Origin: Gymnodinialimonas ceratoperidinii
Lineage (GTDB): Bacteria; Pseudomonadota; Alphaproteobacteria; Rhodobacterales; Rhodobacteraceae
Direction: 5' to 3'
NCBI RefSeq assembly: GCF_019297855.1
Contig: NZ_CP079194.1
Location: forward strand, 1,723,501 to 1,787,500
Length of the DNA stretch: 64,000 nucleotides
Made by a program: the position numbers and the translations under genes. Under the pieces are notes generated by a model, which was not told where the DNA came from, did no database searches, and saw only the letters and a list, made by a program, of their open reading frames with translations. Shown here one piece after another: positions 41,863 through 51,486 of the stretch (the first letter of the stretch is position 1; each line of letters begins with the position of its first letter).

Positions 41863-43029
41863 ATGACGGAAATGGCGCATGGCACAGTCGTTGTGCACAC
41901 GGGCGACGCAGTTATTCCACGGTGGTGGAGCACGATTGACCGCGTGACCCTGGGGTGCGTTTTCGCGCTCTTCGGGATCGGCATCCTTCTGGGCTTCGCG
42001 GCCTCGCCGCCGCTGGCGGAGCGCAATGGCCACGAGCCCTTCCACTACGTGATCCGGCAGGCGTTTTACGGCGGGCTGGCGCTCAACGTGATCATCCTCG
42101 TGTCGATGATGTCTCCCATCGCGGTGCGCCGGTGGGGTGTCATCGGGTTCTTCTTCGCGATCCTCGCCGTGGCGTTGTTGCCGATTTTCGGCACCGATTA
42201 CGGCATGGGGGCGACGCGTTGGTACTCGCTCGGCTTCGCCTCGTTGCAGCCGTCGGAGTTTCTCAAGCCGGTCTTCGTGGTCTTCACTGCCTGGATGATG
42301 GCGGCGAGCCAAGAGGTCGGGGGCCCGCCGGGCAAGGCCGTGTCGTTCTTCGTGACGGTGATGCTGGTGGGCTTTCTCGCGTTGCAGCCGGACTTCGGGC
42401 AGGCGGCGCTGGTGATTTTCGCCTGGTCGGTGATCTATTTCGTGGCCGGCGCGCCGATGGTGCTTCTGGGCTTCGTGATCGCGGGCGTCGGCGCCTGCGG
42501 GGCGTTCGCCTATTCCGCCTCCGAGCACTTCCGCCGCCGCATCGATGGCTTTCTCAGCGACGAGGTCGGCGCCAACACGCAGTTGGGCTATGCCACCGAC
42601 GCGATCCGCGAGGGTGGGTTGTTCGGGACCGGACTGGGCGAGGGCTCGGTCAAGTGGACGCTGCCAGACGCCCATACCGATTTCATCATCGCCGTGGCGG
42701 CCGAGGAATACGGGCTGGTGCTGGTCTTCGTGATCATCGCGCTCTACCTCACAATCGCCACGCGCAGCTTCTTCCGCCTGATGCGCGAGCGTGATCCCTT
42801 CGCGCGGCTGGCGGGCACGGGGCTGGTCTCGCTCTTGGCGTTGCAGGCCTTCATCAACATGGGCGTCGCGGTGCGGCTTCTGCCGGCCAAGGGCATGACG
42901 CTGCCATTCGTCAGCTACGGCGGCTCCTCGCTGATCGCGACGGGGATTGCGGTCGGGATGCTTTTGGTATTCACCCGCACCCGTCCGCAGGGCGATATCG
43001 CCGATCACCTCCTGTCACGTCACCGGTAG
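41863..43029 (+). CDS. ftsW: Septal peptidoglycan polymerase FtsW (SEDS)
   Basis: A 388-residue SEDS glycosyltransferase with about ten helices. It has [20 protein letters not shown] near 123, the catalytic-Asp loop region around [12 protein letters not shown], and the C-terminal signature [19 protein letters not shown]. With FtsI it makes septal glycan strands. A 205-bp gap precedes it with hairpins, including CCCGGG-ATAA-CCCGGG at 41795-41810, possibly an own promoter region. Confidence 0.95.
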   Translation: MTEMAHGTVVVHTGDAVIPRWWSTIDRVTLGCVFALFGIGILLGFAASPPLAERNGHEPFHYVIRQAFYGGLALNVIILVSMMSPIAVRRWGVIGFFFAILAVALLPIFGTDYGMGATRWYSLGFASLQPSEFLKPVFVVFTAWMMAASQEVGGPPGKAVSFFVTVMLVGFLALQPDFGQAALVIFAWSVIYFVAGAPMVLLGFVIAGVGACGAFAYSASEHFRRRIDGFLSDEVGANTQLGYATDAIREGGLFGTGLGEGSVKWTLPDAHTDFIIAVAAEEYGLVLVFVIIALYLTIATRSFFRLMRERDPFARLAGTGLVSLLALQAFINMGVAVRLLPAKGMTLPFVSYGGSSLIATGIAVGMLLVFTRTRPQGDIADHLLSRHR

Positions 43030-43034
43030 TACCC

Positions 43035-44138
43035 ATGTCTCAACCCCATCTCATCATCGCGGCAGGCGGCACCGGCGGGCACATGTTCCCGGCGCAGGCG
43101 CTGTCCGAGGCGATGCTGCGGCGCGGCTGGCGGGTGACGCTTTCGACCGACGCGCGCGGCGCGCGCTACGTGGGCGGTTTCAGCCACGCGGTGGAGATCC
43201 GCGAGGTCTCTTCGGCCACCTTCAACCGTGGCGGCCTGCTGGCGAAACTCGCCGTGCCGTTCCGGATCTTTGGCGGCATCTTCTCGGCCACCACGAAAAT
43301 GATGCGCGAAAAACCCGATGTCGTCGTGGGCTTCGGCGGCTATCCCACCATTCCCGCCATGGCCGCTGCGCGGCTCACCGGGCGGCCGCGGATGCTGCAC
43401 GAGCAGAACGGCGTCCTCGGCCGGGTCAACCGGCTCTTCGCCAAGCATGTCTCTCACGTGGCCTGCGGCACATGGCCGACCGAGGTGCCCCTTGGCGCCC
43501 AGGATGTGCACACCGGCAACCCGGTGCGCGCCGCGATTGCCGAGCGCGCCGGCGCCCCCTATACGCCGCCCGGCGACTGGCCGATGAGCCTGCTGGTCTT
43601 CGGCGGCAGCCAGGGCGCGCGCATCCTCTCGGACGTGGTGCCCGCGGCCGTGGCGCTCCTGCCCGAGCACCTGCGCCAGCACCTGCGCATCGCACAGCAG
43701 GCGCGCGAGGAAGATGTGGAGCGCGTGCAGGCCGCCTATGACGCGCTCGACATGCGGGTGGAGGTTGTGACCTTCCTCCACGACATGCCCCGCCGCCTGT
43801 CCGAGGCGCAGCTGGTGATCTGCCGCTCCGGCGCGTCATCCGTGGCCGATATCAACGTTGTCGGTCGCCCCGCGATCTACGTGCCGCTCGCCATCGCCGT
43901 GCGCGACGAGCAGACAGCCAACGCCCGCGGCCCGGTCGAAGCCGGCGCTGCCATCCTGATGCCCGAGGCCGAGCTGACGCCCGAAAGCCTCGCCGCCGAG
44001 ATCGAGAAGATCCTCACGCAGCCCGAAGCTGCCACCGCCATGTCCATCGCCGCGCTCTCCGTCGCGGTGCCCGATGCCACCGACCGCCTCGTCGCTCTTG
44101 TCGAGAGCCTCGCGGCCAACACCACACCGAGTGAGTAA
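43035..44138 (+). CDS. murG: Lipid II synthase (GlcNAc transferase) MurG
   Basis: A 367-residue GT-B transferase with the Gly-rich loop [18 protein letters not shown] near the N-terminus, [15 protein letters not shown], and the nucleotide-binding [16 protein letters not shown] near 190. It adds GlcNAc to lipid I to make lipid II at the inner membrane face. It starts 5 bp after ftsW. Confidence 0.96.
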   Translation: MSQPHLIIAAGGTGGHMFPAQALSEAMLRRGWRVTLSTDARGARYVGGFSHAVEIREVSSATFNRGGLLAKLAVPFRIFGGIFSATTKMMREKPDVVVGFGGYPTIPAMAAARLTGRPRMLHEQNGVLGRVNRLFAKHVSHVACGTWPTEVPLGAQDVHTGNPVRAAIAERAGAPYTPPGDWPMSLLVFGGSQGARILSDVVPAAVALLPEHLRQHLRIAQQAREEDVERVQAAYDALDMRVEVVTFLHDMPRRLSEAQLVICRSGASSVADINVVGRPAIYVPLAIAVRDEQTANARGPVEAGAAILMPEAELTPESLAAEIEKILTQPEAATAMSIAALSVAVPDATDRLVALVESLAANTTPSE

Positions 44139-44141
44139 GCC

Positions 44142-45566
44142 ATGAACGCTGCCGTCACCAAGATGCCGACCCAACTGGGTGCCATTCATTTCGTTGGTAT
44201 CGGCGGCATTGGCATGTCGGGTATTGCCGAGGTGCTGTTGAACCACGGCTATGACGTGCAGGGTTCGGACCTCAAGTCCACGCCGATCACCGACCGACTG
44301 CAATCGCTCGGCGCGCGGATTTTCACCGGGCAAGCGCCGGAAAACCTCGGCGAGGCGCAGGTCGTCGTGATCTCCTCGGCGATCAAGCCCGGCAACCCCG
44401 AATATGACGAGGCCCGCGCGCGCGGTCTTCCCGTCGTCCGCCGCGCCGAGATGCTGGCCGAGCTGATGCGCCTGCGCTCCAACATCGCCGTCGGCGGCAC
44501 CCACGGCAAGACGACGACCACCACCATGGTCGCCACGCTGCTCGATCACGGCGGCGTCGATCCGACGGTGATCAACGGCGGCATCATCCACGCCTACGGC
44601 TCCAACGCGCGGGTCGGTCAGAGCGACTGGATGGTGGTGGAGGCCGACGAGAGCGACGGTACGTTCAACCGCTTGCCCGCCACGATTGCCATAGTCACCA
44701 ACATCGACCCCGAGCACATGGAGCACTGGGGCTCGATCGAGAACCTGCGTCAGGGCTTTCTCGATTTCGTCTCCAACATTCCCTTCTACGGCCTCGCCGT
44801 CTGTTGCACCGACCACCCCGAGGTGCAGACCCTCGTGGGCAAGATCACCGACCGCCGCGTCGTGACCTTCGGCTTCAACGCGCAGGCGGACGTGCGCGCG
44901 GTGGACCTGCATTACGAGAAGGGCATCGCCTGTTTCGACATTGCCCTGCAGGCCGAGGATATCGTGATCGAAGGCTGCAAGCTGCCGATGCCCGGCGATC
45001 ACAATGTCTCCAACGCGCTGGCCGCCGTGGCCGTGGCGCGTCATCTCGGCATGAAGGCCGACGAGATCCGTGAAGCGCTCGACGGCTTCAAGGGCGTGAA
45101 CCGCCGCTTTACCCGCGTGGGCGAGGTCGGCGGCATCACCGTGATCGACGATTACGGCCACCACCCGGTGGAAATCGCCGCGGTACTCAAGGCCGCGCGG
45201 CAGTCCTCGGAAGGCCGCGTCATCGCCGTGCACCAGCCGCACCGTTACTCGCGCCTGCATTCGTTGTTCGAGGATTTCTGCGGCTGCTTCTCCGAGGCCG
45301 ATGTCGTGGGCATCGCCGAGGTCTATGCCGCCGGGGAAGAGCCGATCGAGGGTGCCTCGCGCGATGATCTCGTCGATGGCATGATCCGCCACGGCCACCG
45401 CCACGCCCGCGCGCTTCTGGACGAGGATGATCTCGAACGTCTGGTCCGCGAACAAGCCCGCCCCGGCGACATGGTCGTCTGCCTCGGAGCCGGGACGATC
45501 TCGGCTTGGGCCAATGGCCTGCCAGAGCGTCTTGCGGATCTCGATGATGCGGCGGCTGCCGGATGA
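44142..45566 (+). CDS. murC: UDP-MurNAc:L-alanine ligase
   Basis: A 474-residue Mur ligase with [18 protein letters not shown] at the N-terminus, the P-loop [19 protein letters not shown] near 118, EADESDGTF and [14 protein letters not shown]. It adds the first residue, L-Ala, of the stem peptide. It starts 3 bp after murG. Confidence 0.96.
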   Translation: MNAAVTKMPTQLGAIHFVGIGGIGMSGIAEVLLNHGYDVQGSDLKSTPITDRLQSLGARIFTGQAPENLGEAQVVVISSAIKPGNPEYDEARARGLPVVRRAEMLAELMRLRSNIAVGGTHGKTTTTTMVATLLDHGGVDPTVINGGIIHAYGSNARVGQSDWMVVEADESDGTFNRLPATIAIVTNIDPEHMEHWGSIENLRQGFLDFVSNIPFYGLAVCCTDHPEVQTLVGKITDRRVVTFGFNAQADVRAVDLHYEKGIACFDIALQAEDIVIEGCKLPMPGDHNVSNALAAVAVARHLGMKADEIREALDGFKGVNRRFTRVGEVGGITVIDDYGHHPVEIAAVLKAARQSSEGRVIAVHQPHRYSRLHSLFEDFCGCFSEADVVGIAEVYAAGEEPIEGASRDDLVDGMIRHGHRHARALLDEDDLERLVREQARPGDMVVCLGAGTISAWANGLPERLADLDDAAAAG

Positions 45567-45597
45567 GCCGCGCCGTCGCCATAGATCGGACGGCCCA

Positions 45598-45936
45598 ATG
45601 AGCGTGCTGGCCATCGCTTTGGCCATCATCATCGTTCCCGGTCTGCTGACCCTCTATCTGGTGCCCCGCCACGGCTTGACGCCGGGGGTGGTGATCCTGC
45701 TCACCATGGCCGTCTGGCTTGCCGCCACCCTCGTGGGCGCGCGCAGCCCGGCCGATGTGCCGATCCAGCCCGAGATCTTCGGCGGCGAGACCATCGGCTA
45801 TTCCCAACGTCTGGCAATCGGCGAAAGCATCTGGGCGCTCGTCGTGCTCGGCCCCGCGACCCTCTGGGCCGGACTGGCTCTCCTCATCGGACGCAGCCTC
45901 CGTCCGCGCAACAGGGCAGGGGAGGAAGACGCATGA
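45598..45936 (+). CDS. Small membrane protein in the murC-murB interval
   Basis: A 112-residue protein with about three hydrophobic segments: SVLAIALAIIIVPGLLTLYL, VVILLTMAVWLAATLVGA, and IWALVVLGPATLWAGLALL, ending in a charged tail. It starts 31 bp after murC and its stop overlaps the next start (ATGA). It has no recognised domain. Its position suggests a lineage-specific envelope role, but this is not shown. Confidence 0.7.
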   Translation: MSVLAIALAIIIVPGLLTLYLVPRHGLTPGVVILLTMAVWLAATLVGARSPADVPIQPEIFGGETIGYSQRLAIGESIWALVVLGPATLWAGLALLIGRSLRPRNRAGEEDA

Positions 45937-46238
45937 GCCGCGAAATACCCCTCGCTACCTTGCTTGACGCCGTCGCTCTGGCCTTCGCCGCGGCGCGGAC
46001 TTTTGGCAAACACGCCGGCCTGACGGTCGTCGGCGCGATGCTGGCGCTGAACCGCGTCGGCTTATCGGCTCACATCCCGATGATGGCCCCCGGAGCCCCC
46101 GACGCAACTGCGACACCCGACACGATGCCCGATGCGTCTGGCGTCACGTTCGGCGCAGCGACCCTTGCCGCCCTGACATCCGCCGCCGCACCTCTCGGCC
46201 ACCAAGGCGCACGCCGCACACGGGAGGCTGCTGCATGA
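45933..46238 (+). CDS. Hypothetical Ala-rich protein in the murC-murB interval
   Basis: A 101-residue Ala-rich protein with one moderately hydrophobic stretch and no recognised domain. Both ends overlap neighbours by 4 bases (ATGA), which supports it being translated. The sequence is low-complexity, so confidence is moderate. Confidence 0.5.
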   Translation: MSREIPLATLLDAVALAFAAARTFGKHAGLTVVGAMLALNRVGLSAHIPMMAPGAPDATATPDTMPDASGVTFGAATLAALTSAAAPLGHQGARRTREAAA

Positions 46239-46477
46239 GCCTCGCCCTGATCCTCGCCTGCCTCTGGGTTCTGGCCTCCGCCATCGTCGCGATGCTGCCC
46301 TACCGAATGCAATTTCCCCCCGGCATCGCGTTGTTGATCCTCGCGTTTCCGCTGGTCGGATTCGTCGGATACAGCCACGGCTGGATCTGGGCCGCGATAA
46401 TCGTATTTGCCGTTTTATCCATGTATCGCAATCCGTTACGCTATATGTGCACGCGTGCACTTCGGAGGGAAACCTGA
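46235..46477 (+). CDS. DUF2484 membrane protein, first copy
   Basis: An 80-residue protein with three hydrophobic segments: SLALILACLWVLASAIVAML, GIALLILAFPLVGFVGY and WIWAAIIVFAVLSMYR, ending in RNPLRYMCTRALRR. This pattern fits DUF2484, a family found between murC and murB in Rhodobacterales. It is coupled to both neighbours by overlapping start and stop codons. Function is unknown. Confidence 0.78.
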   Translation: MSLALILACLWVLASAIVAMLPYRMQFPPGIALLILAFPLVGFVGYSHGWIWAAIIVFAVLSMYRNPLRYMCTRALRRET

Positions 46478-46746
46478 TGCCCCCCTCCCTGATCCTCGCC
46501 TGCATCTGGGCGCTGTCGGCCTGTGTCGCCGCCATGGGCCCGCGCCGCATCCAATGGCCCGCCGCTTGGGTCCTGATCGGCACCGGCATCCCTCTGCTCG
46601 GGTGGGTGACCTATCAGGCCGGCCCGTTCTGGGGCCTCCTTGTATTCGCGGCCGGGGCTTCGATCCTGCGCTGGCCCCTGAAGCGCGCCGCCCACCACCT
46701 CCGCCGCGCCGTGGGCGGGACCGGAGACGGAGACCGCACCGGATGA
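46477..46746 (+). CDS. DUF2484 membrane protein, second copy
   Basis: An 89-residue paralogue of the gene just before it. It shares the opening (PPSLILACIWALSACVAAM against MSLALILACLWVLASAIVAM), a middle helix with GIPLLGWVTY and an ending ILRWPLKRAAHHLRR. TGATG joins it to the first copy and ATGA to the next gene. A tandem duplication is the simplest origin. Confidence 0.76.
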   Translation: MPPSLILACIWALSACVAAMGPRRIQWPAAWVLIGTGIPLLGWVTYQAGPFWGLLVFAAGASILRWPLKRAAHHLRRAVGGTGDGDRTG

Positions 46747-47027
46747 ACCACACGCTGCTTATCGGCTTCTCCGCCATTGCCGGTCTGCTGGCCGGCTACG
46801 TGACCGCCCGCAAGGGCAAGCGCTGGATGCTCTGGGGGATCTGGGGCGTCTGCGTCACGGTCTGCATCGGCCTGCTTCCGCTGGTCTACAGCAACGACAT
46901 GGACCAGACACTCGTCGGCGTGTTCCTCTTGTTCTCGGTGGCGCTTCCGTTTTCATTCTGCGCCGTCGCCGCCGGCCTGATCGGGATCACGGCCCGCGCC
47001 CTGCGCAAGGAGGATGAAGCCGAATGA
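46743..47027 (+). CDS. Small membrane protein upstream of murB
   Basis: A 94-residue protein with about three hydrophobic stretches ([57 protein letters not shown]). Its stop overlaps the murB start by 4 bases. No domain is recognised. Confidence 0.68.
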   Translation: MNHTLLIGFSAIAGLLAGYVTARKGKRWMLWGIWGVCVTVCIGLLPLVYSNDMDQTLVGVFLLFSVALPFSFCAVAAGLIGITARALRKEDEAE

Positions 47028-47953
47028 CAGACCAACTCCCCACGCCCCGTGGCCGCCTCACCGCCGGCAAGGAGCTCTCGGGCCTCACCTGGCTGCGTGT
47101 CGGTGGCCCGGCGGAGTGGCTGTTCCAGCCCGCAGACGCCGAGGACCTCGCGGATTTCCTCGCCGCCCTCGATCCCGCCATGCCGGTCTTCCCCATGGGC
47201 GTCGGCTCCAACCTCATCGTGCGCGACGGCGGCATGCGCGGCGTGGTGGTGAAACTGGGCCGGCCGTTCATGGACATCACCGTCGATGGCGATCTCGTCA
47301 CCGCCGGCGCCGCGGCACTCGATGCCCGCGTGGCGCGAGCGGCAGCGGACGCGGGGATCGACCTCACCTTCCTGCGCACCATTCCGGGCTCGCTCGGCGG
47401 CGCGCTGAGGATGAACGCGGGCTGCTACGGCTCCTACGTGGCCGATCATTTCGTCAGCGCCGAGGTGATCCTGCGCGACGGCACTGCCACGACGCTGACC
47501 CGCGACGACATCCAATTCGCCTACCGCCAGACCGACATCCCCGAAGGCGCCACGATCCTCTCCGTCACCCTGCGCGGCGGGTCGGGCGACAGCGCCGCAC
47601 TGCACGCGCGGATGGAGGAACAGCTCGCCAAGCGCGACGCGACGCAGCCTACCAAGGCGCTCACCGCCGGATCGACCTTCCGCAACCCGGCGGGTTTCAG
47701 CTCCACCGGGCGGGCCGACGACACCCATGACCTCAAGGCGTGGAAGGTCATCGACGAGGCCGGCATGCGCGGCGCGACCCGCGGCGGCGCGCAAATGAGC
47801 GAGATGCATTCCAACTTTCTGGTCAACAAAGGTGGCGCAACTGCCGCAGATCTCGAAGGATTGGGTGAGGAAGTGCGAAAAAGGGTTTTCCAAACCCAAG
47901 GCATAGAACTAGTGTGGGAAATCATGCGGGTCGGAGAACCCGTTGATAAATAA
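47024..47953 (+). CDS. murB: UDP-N-acetylenolpyruvoylglucosamine reductase
   Basis: A 309-residue FAD enzyme of the short (type II) MurB kind. It has [34 protein letters not shown], the FAD-binding [16 protein letters not shown], and GSTFRNP with the catalytic Ser. It reduces the enolpyruvyl group to give UDP-MurNAc. Its ATG overlaps the upstream stop. Confidence 0.96.
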   Translation: MTDQLPTPRGRLTAGKELSGLTWLRVGGPAEWLFQPADAEDLADFLAALDPAMPVFPMGVGSNLIVRDGGMRGVVVKLGRPFMDITVDGDLVTAGAAALDARVARAAADAGIDLTFLRTIPGSLGGALRMNAGCYGSYVADHFVSAEVILRDGTATTLTRDDIQFAYRQTDIPEGATILSVTLRGGSGDSAALHARMEEQLAKRDATQPTKALTAGSTFRNPAGFSSTGRADDTHDLKAWKVIDEAGMRGATRGGAQMSEMHSNFLVNKGGATAADLEGLGEEVRKRVFQTQGIELVWEIMRVGEPVDK

Positions 47954-48062
47954 GCGCAGCACGCACCAGTAGCGCTAGAAAACAAAGCAAGGCTCCGCCA
48001 ACGTGCGGGGGAAATCGATCCGGCAGGCAACGTATCAGCCGGACAATGTGAGGACAGTAACG

Positions 48063-49013
48063 GTGGCAGGGTTGAGCAGCCTTCCATCTCGTGTCGTCGT
48101 CTTGATGGGTGGCCCCTCTGCGGAACGCGAGGTGTCGCTGAGCACCGGCAAAGGGTGCGCCGAGGCGTTACGCGAAGAGGGATTTGACGTGATCGAAGTG
48201 GACCCGGGCGTGACCCACGCCGGGGCGGAGCTTTGCGCGCAGCTCTCCGAGATCGCTCCCGACGTCGTCTTCAACGCGCTCCACGGTCGGTGGGGTGAGG
48301 ATGGTTGCGTTCAGGGCCTGCTCGAATGGCTCCGTCTTCCCTACACCCATTCCGGCGTGCTGGCCTCCAGCCTCGCCATGGACAAGACCCGCGCCAAGGT
48401 GGCGTTGAAGGCCCATGGTCTGCCGGTTGTCGACAGCGTGATCGCGAAGAAGGAAGACGTCTGCGCGGCCCACGTGATGGCAGCGCCCTACGTGGTGAAG
48501 CCCAACAACGAGGGCTCCTCGGTCGGGGTCTACCTTGTGAACGAGGCCGCAAACGGTCCGCCACAGCTCTCCGACGAGATGCCCGACGAGGTGATGGTCG
48601 AGACCTTCGCACCGGGTCGTGAATTGACCGTGTCGGTTCTGGGCAACCGTCCCGGTGATCCCGGCGCGCTGACGGTGACCGATATCCTGACCGACGGCTG
48701 GTACGATTACGACGCCAAGTACAAGCCCGGCGGCTCGCGCCACGTGGTGCCCGCCGAGATTCCTTCCGAGATCTGGGATGCCTGCATGGAGATGGCCCTG
48801 CGCGCCCATACCGCGCTTGGATGCCGAGGCGTCAGCCGCACCGATTTCCGGTGGGACGAGGCGCGCGGCCTCGACGGGCTGATCATCCTCGAAGTCAACA
48901 CGCAGCCGGGGATGACGCCCACGTCGCTGACGCCGGAGCAGGCGCAGGCGACGGGGATGAGCTTCGGCGCCCTGTGCCGCTGGCTGGTGGAGGATGCGTC
49001 ATGCGACAGGTAA
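48063..49013 (+). CDS. ddl: D-alanine:D-alanine ligase
   Basis: About 316 residues with an ATP-grasp fold: VVVLMGGPSAEREVSLSTGK at the start, VVKPNNEGSSVGVYLV in the middle and ILEVNTQPGMTPTSL at the end, including the metal-binding Glu and Asn. It makes D-Ala-D-Ala for MurF. I chose the GTG at 48063, with GAGGA about nine bases upstream; a GTG at 48003 is in frame too. It overlaps ftsQ by 13 bases. Confidence 0.94.
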   Translation: MAGLSSLPSRVVVLMGGPSAEREVSLSTGKGCAEALREEGFDVIEVDPGVTHAGAELCAQLSEIAPDVVFNALHGRWGEDGCVQGLLEWLRLPYTHSGVLASSLAMDKTRAKVALKAHGLPVVDSVIAKKEDVCAAHVMAAPYVVKPNNEGSSVGVYLVNEAANGPPQLSDEMPDEVMVETFAPGRELTVSVLGNRPGDPGALTVTDILTDGWYDYDAKYKPGGSRHVVPAEIPSEIWDACMEMALRAHTALGCRGVSRTDFRWDEARGLDGLIILEVNTQPGMTPTSLTPEQAQATGMSFGALCRWLVEDASCDR

Positions 49014-49969
49014 CGGCAGACGGTCCCGAACGGCAGTTGCGCCGCACTTCGGTGCGCACGATCATTCCTCGTCGCAACCTGCCGGGCGCGCCCGCAGCGG
49101 CCCATGATCCGGCGCCCTCCAAGCTCAGCTACCGTGTCACGCGGCTGTGGTTGACGCCGATCTTCCGCAAGGCGCTGCACCTCGGCATCCCGCTGTTCGC
49201 GCTCTTCGCGGCCGTGGCGTGGTACCTGTCGGACGACGCCCGGATCGCGGGTCTGTTCGAAGCCGCCTACGAGATCCGCCGCGAGATCGAGAACCGCCCC
49301 GAGTTCCGCGTCAACGTGCTTGGCATCGACGGCGCCTCAGACGACGTGACCGAAGAGGTCCGCGCGGCGCTGGCGCTGGACCTGCCGATCTCCTCCTTCG
49401 ATCTGGACCTCGACGAGCTGCGCGGCCGCCTTGAAGCGCTGCCGCCCGTCCGCACCGCCGATCTGCGGATCCAATCCGGCGGCTACCTCTCGGTGCGCAT
49501 CGACGAACGGGTGCCCGCCGCGCTCTGGCTGACCCACGAGGGGCTGAGCATCATCGACGAGGAAGGCCATTTCGTCGCCGGCTTCGGCAACCGCGAGCTG
49601 GAGACGCCGCTGCCGCTTCTGGGCGGGGAGGGGGCCAACCTCGCCGTGACCGAAGCACTCGACCTGATGGCCGCCACCGAGATCCTCGGCGACCGGGTCC
49701 ATGGCCTTGTGCGCATGGGCGAGCGGCGGTGGGACGTGGTGCTGACGAACGAGACGCGGATCATGCTGCCCGAGGCGGGCGCCCGCGAGGCGCTGGACCG
49801 GGTTCTGGCGCTCCATGACATGGGCGAAATCCTGTCGCGCGACGTGACAGCGGTTGATTTACGCAACCCCGGTCGTCTGACCGTGCGGTTGACTGGTGAG
49901 GCAATGGACGAGCTCCGGCGTATGCGCACGCTGGCGGCTGAAAGATCCGATGGGGAAACGCGCGGATGA
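49001..49969 (+). CDS. ftsQ: Cell division protein FtsQ
   Basis: A 322-residue bitopic protein with a cytoplasmic tail (about 1-62), one membrane helix (ALHLGIPLFALFAAVAWYL), a POTRA domain (FRVNVLGIDGASDDVTEEVR) and a beta domain (LSVRIDERVPAALWL). It links FtsA/FtsL/FtsB in the divisome. The ATG at 49001 lies within the end of ddl. It overlaps ftsA by 4 bases. Confidence 0.93.
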   Translation: MRQVTADGPERQLRRTSVRTIIPRRNLPGAPAAAHDPAPSKLSYRVTRLWLTPIFRKALHLGIPLFALFAAVAWYLSDDARIAGLFEAAYEIRREIENRPEFRVNVLGIDGASDDVTEEVRAALALDLPISSFDLDLDELRGRLEALPPVRTADLRIQSGGYLSVRIDERVPAALWLTHEGLSIIDEEGHFVAGFGNRELETPLPLLGGEGANLAVTEALDLMAATEILGDRVHGLVRMGERRWDVVLTNETRIMLPEAGAREALDRVLALHDMGEILSRDVTAVDLRNPGRLTVRLTGEAMDELRRMRTLAAERSDGETRG

Positions 49970-51294
49970 CAAATCTCTATCAAACGCAACGGGCCATGCG
50001 GGCCAAACGAACCGAAGCCATGCGGCGCGGCGTCATTGCCGTTCTGGACATCGGCACCTTCAAGGTGGCCTGTCTGGTTCTGAAATTCGACGGCACCGAG
50101 CCCGAGGACGACGGCATCGGCGCCATGGCGGGGCAGTCCTCGTTCCGGGTCATTGGCGCGGCCACGACGCGCTCGCGCGGGGTGAAGTTCGGCGAGATCG
50201 ACACGGTGCAGGAGACCGAGCGCGCGATCCGCACGGCGGTGCAGGCGGCCCAGAAGATGGCCAATGCCCGCGTCGATCACGTGATCGTCTCGCTCTCGGG
50301 GGCGCGGCCGCGCAGCTACGGGCTGACCGGCGAGGTCGATCTGCAAACCGGCGCGGTGGAGGATCACGACATCGGCCGCGTTCTGGCGATGTGCGACATG
50401 CCTGACATCGGCAGCAACCGCGAGGTGCTCCACGCGCAGCCGGTGAATTTCTCCCTCGACAACCGCACCGGCCTCTCGGATCCGCGTGGCCACGTCGGCA
50501 ACCGGCTCTCGTGCGACATGCACCTGCTGACGGTGGAAAGCCACGCGATCGAGACCCTGCTGCATTGCGTCAAACGCTGCGACCTGGAGCTCGCGGGCGT
50601 GGCATCGGCCCCCTACGTGGCGGCCATGTCCTCGCTGGTGGAGGACGAGCAGGAGCTTGGCGCCGCATGCATCGATCTGGGTGCCGGGGCGACGAGCCTT
50701 TCGATCTTCATGAAAAAGCACATGATCTTCGCCGATACGGTGCGGATGGGCGGGGCCCATATTACCCGCGACATCAGCCAGGGCCTGCATATCCCCGTCG
50801 ACATGGCGGAGCGGATCAAGACCAAGTTCGGCGGGCTGATCGCCACCGGCCTCGACGACCGCGAGATCATCGAGCTCGACAGCGACACCGGCGATTGGCA
50901 CCACGACCGCCGTACGGTCTCGCGCGCCGAGCTGATCGGCGTCATGCGTCCGCGGGTGGAAGAAATCCTCGAAGATGTGCGCGCCCGGCTGGACGCGGCA
51001 GGCTTCGAGCATCTGCCGTCACAGCGCATCGTGCTGACGGGAGGTGGCAGCCAGATCCCCGGTCTCGACGGGCTCGCCTCGCGCATTCTGGGCAACCAGG
51101 TGCGGCTTGGGCGACCGATGCGTGTCGCGGGGTTGCCGCAGTCGGCCTACGGCTCGGCCTTCTCCGCCTGCGTGGGGCTCGCGCTCTTTGCGGCCAGCCC
51201 GCAGGACGAGTGGTGGGACTTCGATCTGCCCGCCGACAGGCTTCCTGCGCGGTCGGTGAGGCGCGCGGTCAAATGGTTCCGCGACAACTGGTGA
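49966..51294 (+). CDS. ftsA: Cell division protein FtsA
   Basis: A 442-residue actin-like ATPase. It has VLDIGTFKVACLVLKF near 24, the inserted 1C domain after it, DLGAGATSLSIF near 234 and VLTGGGSQIPGLDGLASRIL near 355, and ends in an amphipathic helix (RAVKWFRDNW) that tethers it to the membrane. It anchors FtsZ and recruits later division proteins. The tether is intact. Confidence 0.96.
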   Translation: MTNLYQTQRAMRAKRTEAMRRGVIAVLDIGTFKVACLVLKFDGTEPEDDGIGAMAGQSSFRVIGAATTRSRGVKFGEIDTVQETERAIRTAVQAAQKMANARVDHVIVSLSGARPRSYGLTGEVDLQTGAVEDHDIGRVLAMCDMPDIGSNREVLHAQPVNFSLDNRTGLSDPRGHVGNRLSCDMHLLTVESHAIETLLHCVKRCDLELAGVASAPYVAAMSSLVEDEQELGAACIDLGAGATSLSIFMKKHMIFADTVRMGGAHITRDISQGLHIPVDMAERIKTKFGGLIATGLDDREIIELDSDTGDWHHDRRTVSRAELIGVMRPRVEEILEDVRARLDAAGFEHLPSQRIVLTGGGSQIPGLDGLASRILGNQVRLGRPMRVAGLPQSAYGSAFSACVGLALFAASPQDEWWDFDLPADRLPARSVRRAVKWFRDNW

Positions 51295-51486
51295 CCCCCG
51301 CATATGGGGGATGCACGCTAAATCGCCGAGTTTTTCGTCACAAATGGGCCATATTTCGCGCATAGTGCGTATTTTCTGCGTGACGACGCAGGGGAACGGC
51401 GGTACGCTGGCCTCCAATAAACGAGGCATTTTCGGCAATTCCGACCACAAGATCGGGGGCCAGGACAAGAACAGGCGGACAGATCC

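Noticed and set aside
49001..49013. Frameshift at the ddl-ftsQ overlap
   Set aside because: The 13-base overlap is in a different frame with a proper ATG for ftsQ and a normal ddl C-terminus, so it is ordinary operon compaction.
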